DNA of 64,000 nucleotides from Cytidiella melzeri (GCA_022592445.1 JABYQR010000157.1:1-64000), one strand, 5' to 3'. Positions 33,920-45,934 are shown, numbered from the stretch's first letter. Program-made: numbers and translations. Notes: a model not told the origin generated them from the letters alone.

Positions 33920-33944
33920 CTGTACCTTTACGACCGTAGCGGGG
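33920..33944 (+). repeat. Left terminal inverted repeat of the pogo-like element
   Basis: CTGTACCTTTACGACCGTAG followed by CGGGG; matches the complement of the right end with one mismatch over about 24 bases. Confidence 0.88.
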
Positions 33945-34109
33945 GTCACGGTCACGGTGAGGTCGACTTTTGTTGTTATTTTGGTCAATGTCACGGGTCA
34001 CGGAGGGCTCATGTTGTTAAATTTACGAGTTCTCTACAACTGGATTTGTCGGGCCTGCGGCGCAAAGAAAGTAAAACCATTGTATGTAGAGATACATATA
34101 AAACATATT

Positions 34110-37100
34110 CTACACCTCCTCCTCGTCTGATGCATCACAACGGGTCCACAAAGCACTGTCGTAGCGCTTATTCGGGACTCGCGCCCTTTTGCCTACTCTC
34201 TCCGTCTGCTCTTCGGCTTTCTCTCCATCGATGTTATGTTCGACCTGCACAGGCGGTTGATAATCCTCATCTGAGCTCTCTCCATCTGCATCAGACGTCC
34301 TGTCAAGCGTGCTGCTGTAAGTCTCCGGCGCAGTGGTACGAGCAATGACGGCCTTTACGGTAAGACTCACGTCATCACCTTCGCCAAGGTTCCAGGCATC
34401 GTCACCATCTTCCGCAATTTTCAGAGCATTGCCAGGAACATCATGCTCGCTTTTTCCGCTGGTGATTTCTGTATAGAAGTCCGGATCGTTACGAACAAGC
34501 GCATTGAGGGCTTCGCGAGCCTCCTCGCTATCCAGGCTTGCGTGAGAGAAATTGAACAAGGTGCCTGGCACACGACAGAGTTCCCATGACTATGCACATA
34601 GTGGTGAGAGCTATTAGCATAATTTTACACAAGGACAGCGTTAGCACTGACCTTTCTCACAAGACTGGCGTCGTTGATGGCGTTATAGCCATTCACCAGC
34701 CACTCAACGGAGCGATCACGTAGTGTGCCTATCTTTGTATCGAACTTAATCTTGCCTGCAGAGGCTCCAAGATTGAGCTGTGTCAGGGTTTCTTGTATGA
34801 CGTGATGGTGAGCACTTCGACGGATCGCATGTTTTAGTGGCCGCTGAATGCCAACGTCGGTTGGCTGCCAGAGCCCTGTGCATCCTCCAGGAATATAGTT
34901 GAGCACTACCCATGGGTACGTAGCCTGTAGCCATGAACGGAACTCCAGTGAGCGATGAACTGACCAAACATCGATGACCCATAAACAGCGCTGGTTCGGA
35001 AGGCCAAGGCGAACCTTCTGCTTCTCGAAGTATGGAACGAGGATGTATTTGATGTAACTCCGCATTGTTGCCTGCGTTGACCAGTACGTCGATGTTTTCG
35101 AAACCTCGAAGCGAATTTCAGCTGTCTTCGCAGCTTCCCAGAATGGTGCTAACGTTGGATCAGCAGATTTCTTTGGTAGCGACTGTCGCTCATTCGACCC
35201 TTGATAGATGGCCTGGAAAGGAAGGACGTCTCCGCTCTGAGAGATACCGACAACAAGAGTAAAGGCACATTTCTCCTCTTTGCCTGCCGTAGCTACCTGC
35301 TTTACCCCTCTCTTTTCCAAGGTCTTCGACGTGTCATGACTATACACACACTGGGTCTGGTCTGTGTTAACCACAAAGCACGCCTGGATCTTTCCATCAC
35401 GGATAGCCGCACTTGCACGAAGAAAAGCCTTCTTCAATAGAGCATCTACGTTTCCAGGGACCTTCTGACCAGCGCGCGTTGACCTTCGTAAGGACCAATC
35501 CATCACTTTCTTCAAGAACACACGAACAAATGCCTCCGAGCATTTGAAATGTTGTCCGTCCTTTCCTTTCTTCTCAAAAACCTCTGATGCATACGTCGTA
35601 ATGTAGCCAATCATGACGGCTCGGACAGTTGGCACGTCGACTGTTGCTGATGCTTTTCGTAGCTCCTCAAGTACATTGATGATGAGCTTTGTCATATCAG
35701 GATAAGCACGCTTGTAGAAATTGGTCAGCACTTTTCTTTTCGTACGTAGGGCTGAACTGACCAGAATTCCCACACGTGTAACCTCACCGCCTGCTCTATG
35801 CTTCCTTTGCAGTCGCTTCTGGACTGAGTCCTTCCAAACCAAGCGATCGCTAATGTCGGTATTCCGCCACTCAGAGATTCGACGCGGATCTAGATGTTCA
35901 AAGACAGGATTAATGCTCCGAAGCTTGCGGACAATGTCTTTTGGCTTCCATGGATAGCCAATAGACTTGGCGGTGGCTTCAATCTGACCAAACAGGAGCG
36001 GATTCATCCAGTGCACGCGGTGAGCTTTCACGCGATTTTCTGGCTCATTCTCCAGCTTCTTCTTACGTCCTCTAGTCTCTGTCTTGCCAGCATCGAGTAC
36101 TGCTTTCAACTGACGAAATGGCTGCGATACTTCAGCGACAACGTCTCGAGATGGTACAGACCGCGACTGAGAGATGTCATCGTGGAGCTGCAGCTTGCGT
36201 AGCTAAATTTCCTACTGTGAGTACGACAATCTGACTGAATAGCAAATTCTCACCTTCATATCTTTTCCTGATGTCCCGGTAGCATTGTCTTCACTGTCCG
36301 AGTGTTCTGTGGCCAGCTGACGTTTCCACGCCCGTTGCCGTGCCTTTCAAATCCGATTCCCTTCGCGCTCTTTCTCCCTTTGTCTCTCTTTCTCTCTCTC
36401 CTCACGCTGTGCTATCTCAGCCAGTCTCTCATCTTTGGCAATTTGCTCCAGCCGACTAACTTCTTGCAACTCGTCTTGGGTGATGGGCTTGAACCTCGCA
36501 AAGGCAGGATGTATTAGCTTCATGTTGATTTTCTTTGATTTTGCCTCGCGTAAAACTGGCAATACCGAGGGTGCTTCGGTACCAACACGAAGTCGCTTAC
36601 TCGATGGCTCTCCGTCTTGAGCAAAGTCAACACTGTCCCGATTCATGAAAGATTGCTGACGTGATAAAACAGGACTTGATGAATCAAGAACTGGAACCAT
36701 CATGCTTGACTGGAGGATTTCGCCAGTATGAGTAGGACTCTCGATGTTGCGTGGCCCATCGAAGGTATGTAAACAACCAGCGCCTGGCACAGTACATTTG
36801 AAACTGAACGCCGCATTCATAGAGAGGCTAGCAAAACTTCGAACGGGTAGATCGGCATCAGAGTCAGAGAGCTATCAGAGGAATAAACGTGAGCCTTCCT
36901 GTAAGATAAATCTGCAATAACTCTGCTTACCGCATCGAAATGTATTTGGCAGATATTGTTGAATGCTAAAATGCGCTCAACTGCAAGCGATGTTCGGGTT
37001 GGTTCAACCAGACTAATCTCCGGAGCGTAGTGATGGGTAAGTGTGTTCACTGCTAGCATTCCGCAAGAGTGTCCGTCGTAAGTTGGCTGCGATGTTATTG

Positions 37101-38151
37101 GCAAGTGTTGAATCCACTGATCGATAGGAACATCCCCGCCGCCATCGAGCCCTTTGTCCATCAACCTAGCGATCCACCATAGCATAGCACATCGAAGGTC
37201 CTTCGGCATCCGTCCATTCATAGAGTCGCCGTACCCAAGATACCTGTCCCTTACACGGAGCACAACAGCAGTGTAGTGATTGTCGTTTATGTACGCAACT
37301 CCTCCTACGCTTGCAGTATGTCCGCCCACAAGGTCAAACTCTAGCAGACGTATTGTGTCGTACTTTCGGAGATGCTCGACGTTCTCCGGTGTGTCCTTCG
37401 ATGCCGCAACAATGCTTGAAATCATATCCGGTCCAACCAGTGAATGAGATGCTGTCCATCCAATCTCAGGTAAGGTTTCAAGTCTTCGTCTTAGTCGAGC
37501 AAGCAGTTGATCGATATGTGAACCAGTCAGAAGCGCATTGGATAGATAGGCAGGGATACATTCTGAAATGCTCGATAAAGAAGTTGAGCTCCGTACATCT
37601 CCTTTCAAGGAGTCGTCCCAGGCCAGGTGAGTTAGGTTTTTGTTTAGACGTTCCAACGCCTGACGGCCGTAACTAGAACCTACAGTTCCTTTCTGCGCCC
37701 ACTCCAAACTTGTCCTCCACATTTGCCGAACGTTCCGCACCCTATGCGCAGCTTTCCAGTACGTGACCACCCAGAGCGGAAGATGTTTCGGAACGCCAGG
37801 TTGGTCGGATAGGTGAGCTGCAATAATCGACTGAGGAGCTGCTGACAACAGAGTCAACAGTACTTTCTCTACAGCCTCGACGACGCGTATAGGAGGCAAT
37901 GCCATCTGCAGAAGGTCCTCGGGCTTGAAGATTGCGCTGGGTATTATAGATGAAATCCAAGGAGCTGTGTGGGACAGCTCTGGATTGAGCATCGCGCATG
38001 GACCAGGGATTATTGACGACCGTAAAAGGGACACGATCGAGAGTGACTTCGCAGGTAGGACGATGTGCTGGACGGGTGCAGGGATTTGAAGTGCAATTTC
38101 CATTGCAGTAGGTGGCCGTGTGAGGTCAGTGACATGGGCCTCAGTAGACAT
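34110..38151 (-). CDS. Ulp1-like cysteine peptidase joined in frame to a DDE transposase (one internal TGA)
   Basis: Exons 38151-36931, 36871-36254, 36202-34652 and 34589-34110 splice in phase (introns 59, 51 and 62 bases) to about 1,290 codons. The first part has C48/Ulp1 marks: His 292 (DNHYTAVV), Asp 309 (GYGDSM), Gln 355 and Cys 363 (YDGHSCGML). A Lys/Glu/Arg-rich helix follows. An in-frame TGA at 36,347-36,349 is the only break; the same frame continues (KARQRAWKRQL) into a helix-turn-helix-like region and a DDE core with Asp in NTDQTQ, VIDVWSVH and QPTDVG. The C-terminus is acidic and ends at 34,110 with a basic patch. The transposase would cut and paste the element; the peptidase might cleave SUMO-like tags. 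TGA may be a mutation, a readthrough site, or the boundary of two proteins. Confidence 0.8.
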
Positions 38152-38746
38152 TGGTGAAGGACAGGTAGGGGAAGCAATTGACCGTGAGCAACAGCTCCCT
38201 CATGTATTTTCATTCCTCTCAGCCCAATTGTGTCGGGATTCAAGCCCCGCCGTAACAGAAAGTTCACCACAGCTGTTCATTCTCGCGGCGAGTTTTGCTT
38301 TGTCAAATAAAATAGCTATGCTTCTATCATGTACTTATGTAGAAGACTTCAATGTATGTTCACTGAACATGCATACCATGGAGGAAGGAGAATCGAAAGC
38401 ATGGCCATGGCCACACTCAGGGCGGCGCTACAAAGTTCCATATCGGGTTCTTCGTGCTCTCTCATTGGTTGCTGATTACACTTTGATCGTTTCAACCTTA
38501 ACCTTGAATTGAAAGGTTTTCTGAGGTGCGGTTGATGAATACAAAGTGATATAAGCATGTTTGTTATGTGGTAACAACCGCGGATTCATGTTTTGAAACT
38601 CTGTCTTTACTTCAGCGCTTCGATGGGTCACGAGGCGCCCGACATGTTGTTATCATACATGTTGTTATTTCGGCCCATGTCACAGGTCCCACCGGCAATT
38701 TGTTGCTAAATTTTAACAACATGGGGTGTCACGGTCACAACCCATG

Positions 38747-38770
38747 CCCGCTACGGTTGTAAAGGTACAG
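38747..38770 (-). repeat. Right terminal inverted repeat of the pogo-like element
   Basis: The complement starts at 38,770 with CTGTACCTTTACAACCGTAG followed by CGGG; TA follows outside at 38,771-38,772. Confidence 0.88.
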
Positions 38771-38778
38771 TATACCAC

Positions 38779-39291
38779 CTACTTGAATGTTCCCTCGGGA
38801 AAATATCTAGACATGATGGCTGGGTAGGTGATTGGAGATGGAATTTGTTTCAATCTGAAGTTCCACCATCTGAACACATGTCCTTCTTTGAAACTCTTCA
38901 AATGCTTCTCCTCCCCAGGTTTTTGAAAGTGATTCTCGATGGATTTGATCACGTCCCACATGGGCCCTGCAAGCTTTTTATAATTCTTTGATGTTATTTC
39001 GTCACGTGTTTTCCCATCATCAATTTGCAATTTAACCTCGCCCCACAATTCATTATAGCCTGGACCACGTTCTCCAAATTCCTTTCTCAAGGCATCAGTC
39101 GACTCAATGATTTGCTTCAAGGGCAGACTGGAAACATGATTTGTGCCTGTGCTCCTTTTTTTCAATGTGTTGTTGCTAGAGGAGGTTGTAGGGTGGGATG
39201 GAATGCTGTATGGGGTGGCAGACACAGTTGCTGCATGTAATGTGCCCGTAACAATGGCAGAAAACAGAACAAGTAAGGTTAAGAACCGCAT
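38779..39291 (-). CDS. Small secreted protein, function unknown
   Basis: An intronless 170-residue ORF from the ATG at 39,291 (an upstream TTG is not a likely start). Residues 1-20 (MRFLTLLVLFSAIVTGTLHA) are a clear signal peptide ending in an Ala-rich cleavage site. A Ser/Thr/Pro-rich stretch follows, then KKR at about 45, which could be a Kex2-type site. The C-terminal 120 residues are charged with several Trp and aromatic residues (PMWDVIKSIENHF, FRWWNFRL). There are no Cys pairs. Secretion and small size recall effector or interaction proteins, but no family is recognised. Transposons sit directly at its 3' end and 260 bases upstream of its start; a TATA-like ATATATAG lies at about 39,473. 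Confidence 0.75.
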   Translation of the reverse strand: MRFLTLLVLFSAIVTGTLHAATVSATPYSIPSHPTTSSSNNTLKKRSTGTNHVSSLPLKQIIESTDALRKEFGERGPGYNELWGEVKLQIDDGKTRDEITSKNYKKLAGPMWDVIKSIENHFQKPGEEKHLKSFKEGHVFRWWNFRLKQIPSPITYPAIMSRYFPEGTFK

Positions 39292-40069
39292 GACAATATA
39301 GGATGTCAAAGGGTAATAAAAGGGGTTGAAAAAACAACAGTTAAGCAGCTAAGTGTTGTAACAATTTCAGTACTGTGACCCAAGACAAGTGCAGCACAGA
39401 CAGCAATGTAATTACTGACCAGCACTGAAGCAATGAGAAGACCTGGAGCAATGTCAAATGGGGATGTACTGAATATATAGATGGTAGCAAGGGGCTTTAT
39501 ATCCTTGGAATATAGGGGTCAAAAATGTCTTGTGTGCTCTTGTAATCCTTTGAATCTTTGTAAAGGGTATTTCAATACCTCACGCGCACACACACACAGA
39601 GTTGACACGGAGACAGGGCTCGACGTGACAAACAGGGACATGATGTGGATGACGACGAGGAGGTGGTGGCAGGCGTGAAGCACAGTGCGTTCACCAGCTA
39701 TCAAACTTTTTCAGAAAGCTAGCCCAGTAAAGACCAAGTTAGTATTGATACTACTTGCTATGTAGTACAAGAGGGGTGTTGCTTACCTAGCCCAGTAAAG
39801 ACCAAGAGGTTGAGATGGGGGCTAGGAGCGTACATGTAGCTGCTTATATAGACTTCAGGGACCTGCGCACAGACCATGTTAAGGGCAGGCTTTGCAAGAA
39901 GCCGTGTGAACAAAGAACAAAAGAACTACCTAAAGGAGAACAATAGCTATTGTCTAGACCTTGCCAAGAACTCTACTTGTGAGAGAATCTATCTAAAAGG
40001 AGACCAACTATTGTATTCCATTCCCACACCTGTGAGAACATCCTTCCATGAAGAGAACATTAGGGAAAG

Positions 40070-40650
40070 TAACAAAGTGGAATATGTGTGCGAGGGGTAG
40101 AGGCTGTTAAGCTTTGAAGATGAGTCTTATTATTCTTGCTGCTTCAGCAGCTCTGCTTATATACATGTCTGTATCTACTTATGTAAGCGACTACTATACA
40201 TGTCTACTTCAGCTATTCTACTGTATTACTAAGTGCATGACTCATGCATGACTCATGCTATGCATGCATGACTCATGCATGACTCATGCTATGCATGCAT
40301 GACTCATTGTATGACTAGACTCAGCACTTGTACCAGAGGCGTACATAATGAGTAAATGACTCATGCTAGTACTTGTCCTCAGATGTATGCTTTAGGCATC
40401 CTCTGGAGTCATACGTGCTTTCCATGTCATTTCCTATGCTACTAGAACACAGGCGTACATATATGTATAGTATTACTACAACCCATATCTGTACGTCTCA
40501 GCTAATGTGATGGTTACTACTAGAGTTTCCATATACAGCTGCATAATTCCCATACTAAGACTGTGGGAACTCTGCTACCTAAAGTGTCCTTGTAATAAGG
40601 CGTGGGAAACTACATATCATATCATATTATTATATTATATAGTTTTAACA
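40070..40650 (-). repeat. 581-base insertion with GAAAG duplication, probably a solo LTR
   Basis: The Gypsy-1-family LTR is interrupted exactly here. GAAAG stands at 40,065-40,069 and 40,651-40,655. On the minus strand the insert starts TGTTAAAACTATAT and ends CTTTGTTA, so the 3' end lacks the usual CA. A five-base duplication fits LTR elements. The middle (40,240-40,310) has repeated ATGCATGACTCATGC words. Confidence 0.7.
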
Positions 40651-40757
40651 GAAAGAACAAAAGGAGTCCATGTGAATGGTATCTATGACGTCAAACCCTA
40701 GCTATGGGCTGAGCCATGTGGTTGTAGCCATGTGGTTTACTTAAGCTAAGTCACATG

Positions 40758-43700
40758 TAGTGCTCTGCAAAAATACCATTATAATGCAATATAATCTCAG
40801 AATATCATTAAATACCCATTAAATACTTGCTTGTGGAAATGTTTTTAAAATACAATTACCATTAAATACAATACAATACATTACATTACAATACAATACT
40901 ATTCCTGTATTTAATGGTATTCTAATATTATGCATGTGACAAGTTTGAGCACATGCATGTATGTACAGCCTCTTTCCTACAATTTGCACTGTTCATACAC
41001 CCATACACAGTTTTTCAATGCTGCATAGCTACCTTAATCATTTGCACTGCCTTTGTTTTGCACTGCTCATGTACTCATACACATTTGTTGATGTTCCAGC
41101 TATGTTTGTGTGATCTTTGTCTCTCCACTTATACAGACTGTTCCCTATGTTTTGCACTGCTCATGCATCTATGTACAAGTTTTCATGTTGCGTAGCTACC
41201 TTGATCATTTGTACTGCCCCTGTTTTCCACTCCTCATGGATTCATACTTGTTTCATAGTGTTGCAACTATGTGTTCCAGCTATGTTTGTGCAATCTTTGT
41301 CTCTCCACTAATACAGACTGTTCCCTATGTTTTGCACTGCTCATGCATCTATGTACAAGTTTTCATGTTGCATAGCTACCTTGATCATTTGTACTGCCCC
41401 TGTTTTGCACTGCTCATAATATTACCCTGATTGAAGGACTTTGTCATTGCATTGTAAAGTGTAACAAGGATGTCCAGCTTAATGCCAATGATTGTCAAGT
41501 AGGCTGTGGTCTTCACGTAGGACATCTTGTTGTGCAGTAAGTGCCTTATTTTCTCACAGCTTGACAGCACATTGACTATCAGAAGAGAGCTACTATTTGG
41601 CCTTGGACTAGAAGTTATCCCAGAAGAGGAAGATCTGTACCTTTGTGCTCGTGAGGTACTTGTCAATGAAGCAGAAGTTGAGGCTGGAGAAGCTGTGTTA
41701 GCCAGAGAGGCCTCTGAACAGGAGAAGCTACCAGATAACAATGAGAGTGATACCACTAGGGGCAAACACCGATTTCACACACCTTGAAATTTGCATGATT
41801 ACCCACTTAAATGTTAACTATCAGCAGATAATCCATAAGCAATTTTGGGCTCGGAATTGTTTCTTAATGTTTGAGAATACAAAATAATGCTATACAAATT
41901 CTGTGCCTTTTCAGGGGCAGGAATTTATGTTTTTTAAGTGGTAGTTAAATCAGAAAGAAAAATGAAAGGAAGTTTACCTTTCAAGGCTTGGAAAATCAAG
42001 TGGAAAAGATGCCTTCCACGGATTTGGAAAAGGGCATGAAAAAATCCAGAAAAGGAAAGGGCAGGTAGAATTTCCGGCGACGTGCTACTGAAAAGTTCTG
42101 GAAAGTTGTTTGCCACGTTATGTTTGCCATCACCCGACACACGTGGGAAATCTATTTGTCTTTACAATTTTAGGTTGGTCGGAAATCTGCCCAAAAAATC
42201 AATATTGACACGGATTTTCGGAGCGCGGAAAGGCTGCCAGTAGATAGGCTTAAAAATTTGTAGAAAATTCACAAAGATGTCTTTGATTGTATATCAATGT
42301 AACCTACCAAACATAACCAGATATTCACGGGATTTTTAACATCTCAAATAACTCTCACAATAATTTCACGCCATGTGAAATCAGCCTTTGCCCACAGTGA
42401 TACTGACTCAGAGTTGTCTGAGGCTGAAATTGTCAGCAGTGATGAGGACATGGGAGAGGCAGTCACTAGTACTAAGAGGATGTCAATAAAAGCAAAACAG
42501 CAACCAACTGTTGCTGATAAGGTAAGACACTGTTCCTTAAATCACTTGAGCTAATAAAGTGGTCAGCTCCATGCTATTGTGGTAGATGTTCTGCGAAGTG
42601 AGCCATGGCGCAAGAAAATGTGTCAGATCATCCAGAAAATGTGCAGCACAGAGCATCATCATCTTTATCTTAAACGTGGTATGCCCATCCGGTGAAACAC
42701 AACTCTGGCAGAGATTGAGCGGGGCATTCTTCTTCGAAATGTATGTGCATTCTTGGCATTCTCCAGAGAACTTTGACTCTGTACTAATTTTATCCTAGGC
42801 TATCACATTCTGGGTTAACACACTGCCTGACAGGCTACGAGGCAAGAAAAGAGCAGCAGCTGTTTGGAAGCAAGCCAAGTTATACATTGATCCCAAAGGG
42901 TGGCAATTTTTAGAGAATCTTGTGGAAATACTAGCAGTCAGTTTAGCTATCATCACTTGTTGTTTGATTGTCTCCCACTTCACCTCAACAGCCATTCAAA
43001 GAATTCACAAGCAGTCTATCACAGAAGAAAGTTCCAACACTTCCACAACTTCTTCCACTCTATAAGCATCTTGAAAACCATCTCAGTAGTTGTTATCTTG
43101 ATGCACACTTTTCAGCTCCAAATCTGCAAAAGGCATTGTCCATGGCACTTGCAAAGCTTGATAAGCATATGCAGATTGCGTTTAAGAAAAAGTTCCCCTT
43201 TCTAGCTGCTGGTAAGTACATATACACTAGGCTATTCAGGCTGAATTGACATGACTCTGCAACCACAGTCCTTCATCCGTCTATCTGGCTGAAGTATTTT
43301 AAGACAGCAGATTGGGATCAGGCAGTAGCAGCTCAAGCAGAGCGTTCTCAGAGAGGTTTATACCCAGTATTCTTCTGCTCTTGCCACAACCTTGCAGTCT
43401 GCCAACACACCCACATCTGCACAGCCAGCCAACAAGTCAAATTTTGCATCTGCAATAGCCTTTGCATCAGTCACATCAGCTGCTCATTGGGAGACTGAGA
43501 TAGAGCTTTACCTCAGTGGGGCACATTCTCCTCAGGATGATGAGGATGTACTCACTTGGTGGAAGGTATGTACCACATTTAACACAAAATTGTGGTCCTT
43601 GCTAACCAACTTGCCTATGGAGAGTCATGCAAAGGTCTTTCCCACCCTCTCTCACATTGCACGAGACATTCTTGCAATTCCTGGTGTCAGTGTCTCAGTT

Positions 43701-44307
43701 GAGAGGATATTCTCATCATGCAAGTACACTATGAGAGACTCTCGCTCATCTCTTGGGGCCAGGAAGGCATCAAAGACTGTTATCTCAAAGGAGTGGTTAC
43801 AGATTGGGCTTGGTGAGGGTATTGAGTATCTCAATGGTGTGTCTATCTGGAGCAAGTAAATGTCATTGACTGCAGCTGTGGCCACCTGTGTGTATTAGCA
43901 TACATGTACCAATTTTTTCAAAGTCTATGTAGTAGCACTGTCCAGTTGCAAGACAACAGAACATACCAAACTCCAATGAAGTAGTGGTTACATATAGAGT
44001 GATGCTACTTATAGTGCATACTAATAGTCATGCATACCATCTTACTGTCTTCATGAGTTTATTGTACAATGTGTTAGCTATAAATGCAAGACAATCAGAG
44101 ACTCAGTTGAGCAAGGACTTGAACTTGAATCACCCAAACACTTACTATATCATTAAATACCATTACATACCAATAAATACCAATACTAACCAATACCAAT
44201 ACTATTAAATACGTTATTATTCAATACACATCACGTGATATTGGTATTCAATGGTAATCATTAAATACAGGCCAGTTGGAATATTTAATGGTATTTGCTA
44301 AGCACTA
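40758..44307 (+). mobile_element. hAT-type DNA transposon
   Basis: Eight-base duplication GTCACATG at 40,750-40,757 and 44,308-44,315. The left end is TAGTGCTCTGCAAAAATACC; the right end read inward is TAGTGCTTAGCAAATACC, so the terminal repeats share about 24 bases with small gaps. Length is 3,550 bases. Eight-base duplications, short TIRs and a hAT dimerisation domain agree. The interior also holds a tandem repeat of about 180 bases (41,100-41,425, around two copies) and AT-rich subterminal TACCATTAAATAC words that may be transposase-binding sites. Confidence 0.92.
42380..43859 (+). CDS. hAT transposase, fragmented
   Basis: Several exons can be followed. An acidic N-terminal region (HSDTDSELSEAEIVSSDEDMG, split by the limit of what is open) ends at about 42,520 with GTAAGA. 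A middle exon around 42,600 reads RSEPWRKKMCQIIQKMC. Around 43,040-43,210 LPLYKHLENHLSSCYLDAHF is typical of the family, ending at GTAAGT. The last exons carry DDEDVLTWWK, an intron to about 43,619, and SHAKVFPTLSHIARDIL then GVSVSVERIFSSC, the hAT C-terminal dimerisation domain. It stops at 43,857-43,859. I could not chain every exon without breaks, so the gene may be damaged. The enzyme moves hAT elements by cut and paste. Confidence 0.75.
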
Positions 44308-44752
44308 GTCACATGCCAGTGTGATGTAGTAGCAAGTAATGTGACCGTGTGGAGCGTCTAAGCCACGTGATAAGGGCGCTTAATAGACGTGTGCAGAGAG
44401 GGTTGCAAGCTAGGTTTCAACTGGGTTTCAAGCTAGGTTTCAAGCTATAAACTAGAGGTAAAATGCGAAAAATAAGGGCTAGTCGGGCCATCCACGACCA
44501 GAGTTTGACCGAATGTATTCGGAACTCGACGTATGTACAATGTGTAAGATAAAGATGATCTAATCTAGTAAAGTGAAATGGCTTATATACCATCCACCCA
44601 AGTCCAACTGTATAGTACCTATATAAGGCAGTCCCGACTGCCTGCGTGTAACGAGCGCCTGCCATAGTAGGAAGGACCACCGTCGCACCCTTACACACGC
44701 CCCCTAGACAAAGTCCATGGGACGTAGTCGACAACAGGTGCGACTACTGTCC

Positions 44753-45232
44753 TTAGAATTGCGCCGGGCTGTGGTTGGCCGCGCCCCCTCTTCCCACCTC
44801 ATCGCCCCATTCTCCTTCTTCCATTGCAATGTCCTCCGGTGCCTCCTGAGGTGCTTCTTGAGGTATGGCGACTCCTGACTGGCGGTCCAACTCCATCGAC
44901 GTTGCGGGTGGGGATCCTGGCGACGGGGGAGGGTTCCACCGGTGAATGGCATGACGCTCCCGATGTAGCCTTCCTTTGGGTACTCGGAAGGGGGCCCACA
45001 AGGGTCGGTTTGTAGGAACAACCAGTTCCTTCTCCACCAGCGTCCTTGTGCCCTTCTTTTTATTGACCTCGGCTACCAGCTCACCCCAGTACTGAAGGGC
45101 CCGCGAGTTACATGGGCGACACGATATCTCCCGTGTCCTTTTTACCTCGTCAACTGAGGTGGGCTTTTGCCACGGGAATCGCACTGTGGACCCCACAATC
45201 GCAAACTCGTTCATGTTGGGCCAGGACCTGTC
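44753..45232 (-). CDS. 3'-terminal ORF fragment of Outer-LTR, unknown
   Basis: An open frame enters from the Gypsy-2 junction at 45,232 and stops at 44,753. It includes MNEFAIVGSTVRFPWQKP, a Cys pair (CRPC) and a Pro/Glu-rich tail. It lies between the missing pol and the polypurine tract, where some gypsy elements keep a C-terminal pol extension or an extra ORF. I do not recognise it; its upstream part is lost. Confidence 0.5.
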   Translation of the reverse strand, partial: DRSWPNMNEFAIVGSTVRFPWQKPTSVDEVKRTREISCRPCNSRALQYWGELVAEVNKKKGTRTLVEKELVVPTNRPLWAPFRVPKGRLHRERHAIHRWNPPPSPGSPPATSMELDRQSGVAIPQEAPQEAPEDIAMEEGEWGDEVGRGGAANHSPAQF

Positions 45233-45934
45233 TGTAACAGTAATGCTACACTCACCAGATAAGTTGGTTAACTTGAGGGGGATGTGGTCAGATAGAGAGT
45301 AAGAGTGGTGGTGAGCGAAGTACTGGTGGGTACTGAGTAGTCCTGGTTCAACAGAGTGGATAAGACTGAGGGGATATGCCCTCAGGAGTGCCTCTATATA
45401 TACATGAAGGGGAGGACCCCAGGTACTACCCTAAGACCCCTAATACCTACATGAGTAAGCAAAGTAATCTACCTTACTAAGCATGCCCTATGCCCTAGTG
45501 GTGCCACTTCAATAATCAACCAATAGCAATTGTCCCCATGACCTGTCCCCATGACCCAGCTCCAAGGCTAGACTTGTTCTAGCTTGTTCTAAGACAAGGC
45601 TAGACTTTTCCAGAAGGTTCTATGGACTATGACATCATCTAATGGAATGTTCTATACTATGACATCATAGTTCCAGCAAGTTCCACAATGTTCCAGAGAG
45701 TTCTATCATGTGATACACAGATAAGGAAAGGAGCGCATCAGCGCATCAGAGACAGAAGGCGCATCAGCGCATCAATTGATAGGCACTGAGAATAAGCGCC
45801 AGATAAGCGCTGGATAAGCGCCTGAATAAACACCGGATAAGCGCTGGATAAGCGCTTGACAAGCACTTAAATATTCCCAATAATACCGTTGCCTGGTAAG
45901 GCAAGTCTTGTAGAAACATTGAAAATCTGTGACA
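45233..45934 (-). repeat. 3' LTR of Gypsy-2
   Basis: 702 bases; differs from the right LTR by several substitutions and by fewer GATAAGCGC units (45,785-45,870). A polypurine tract (GAAGGGGGGTAA on the minus strand) abuts at 45,935. Confidence 0.93.

Larger units (their letters stand above)
33920..38770 (-). mobile_element. TIR DNA transposon (pogo/Tc1-like, TA target) encoding a Ulp1-like peptidase plus DDE transposase
   Basis: The left end reads CTGTACCTTTACGACCGTAG; the right end, read inward from 38,770, gives CTGTACCTTTACAACCGTAG. TA flanks both sides (33,918-33,919 and 38,771-38,772). The similarity continues inward with GTCACGG and ATGTTGTTA words at both ends, as in subterminal binding sites. 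Length is 4,851 bases. One minus-strand gene fills the inside. TA duplication and a DD-type transposase fit the Tc1/mariner/pogo superfamily. The right end lies only seven bases from the stop codon of the secreted-protein gene at 38,779. Confidence 0.88.
39603..44499. repeat. Solo LTR of the Gypsy-1 family, itself carrying two insertions
   Basis: It starts TGACACGGAGAC at 39,603 and ends GGCCATCCACGACC at 44,499, flanked by AGAGT at 39,598-39,602 and 44,500-44,504. It diverges more from Gypsy-1's LTRs than those do from each other and has an extra partly duplicated stretch (GCCCAGTAAAGACCAAG twice, 39,720-39,810). The LTR sequence is interrupted at 40,070-40,650 and 40,758-44,307. Confidence 0.85.
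39559..44695 (-). repeat. 3' LTR of Outer-LTR, split by the solo LTR of the Gypsy-1 family
   Basis: Left piece 39,559-39,602 (TGTAAAGGGTATTTCAATACC...CACAGAGT) and right piece 44,500-44,695 (AGAGTTTGACCGAATG...CCCTTACA) together equal the 236-base LTR at 56,196-56,431 with several substitutions. Confidence 0.88.

Noticed and set aside
41110..41430. 106-codon ORF with repeated Cys/His/Leu-rich segments
   Set aside because: It is translation of a tandem repeat of about 180 bases inside the hAT element.
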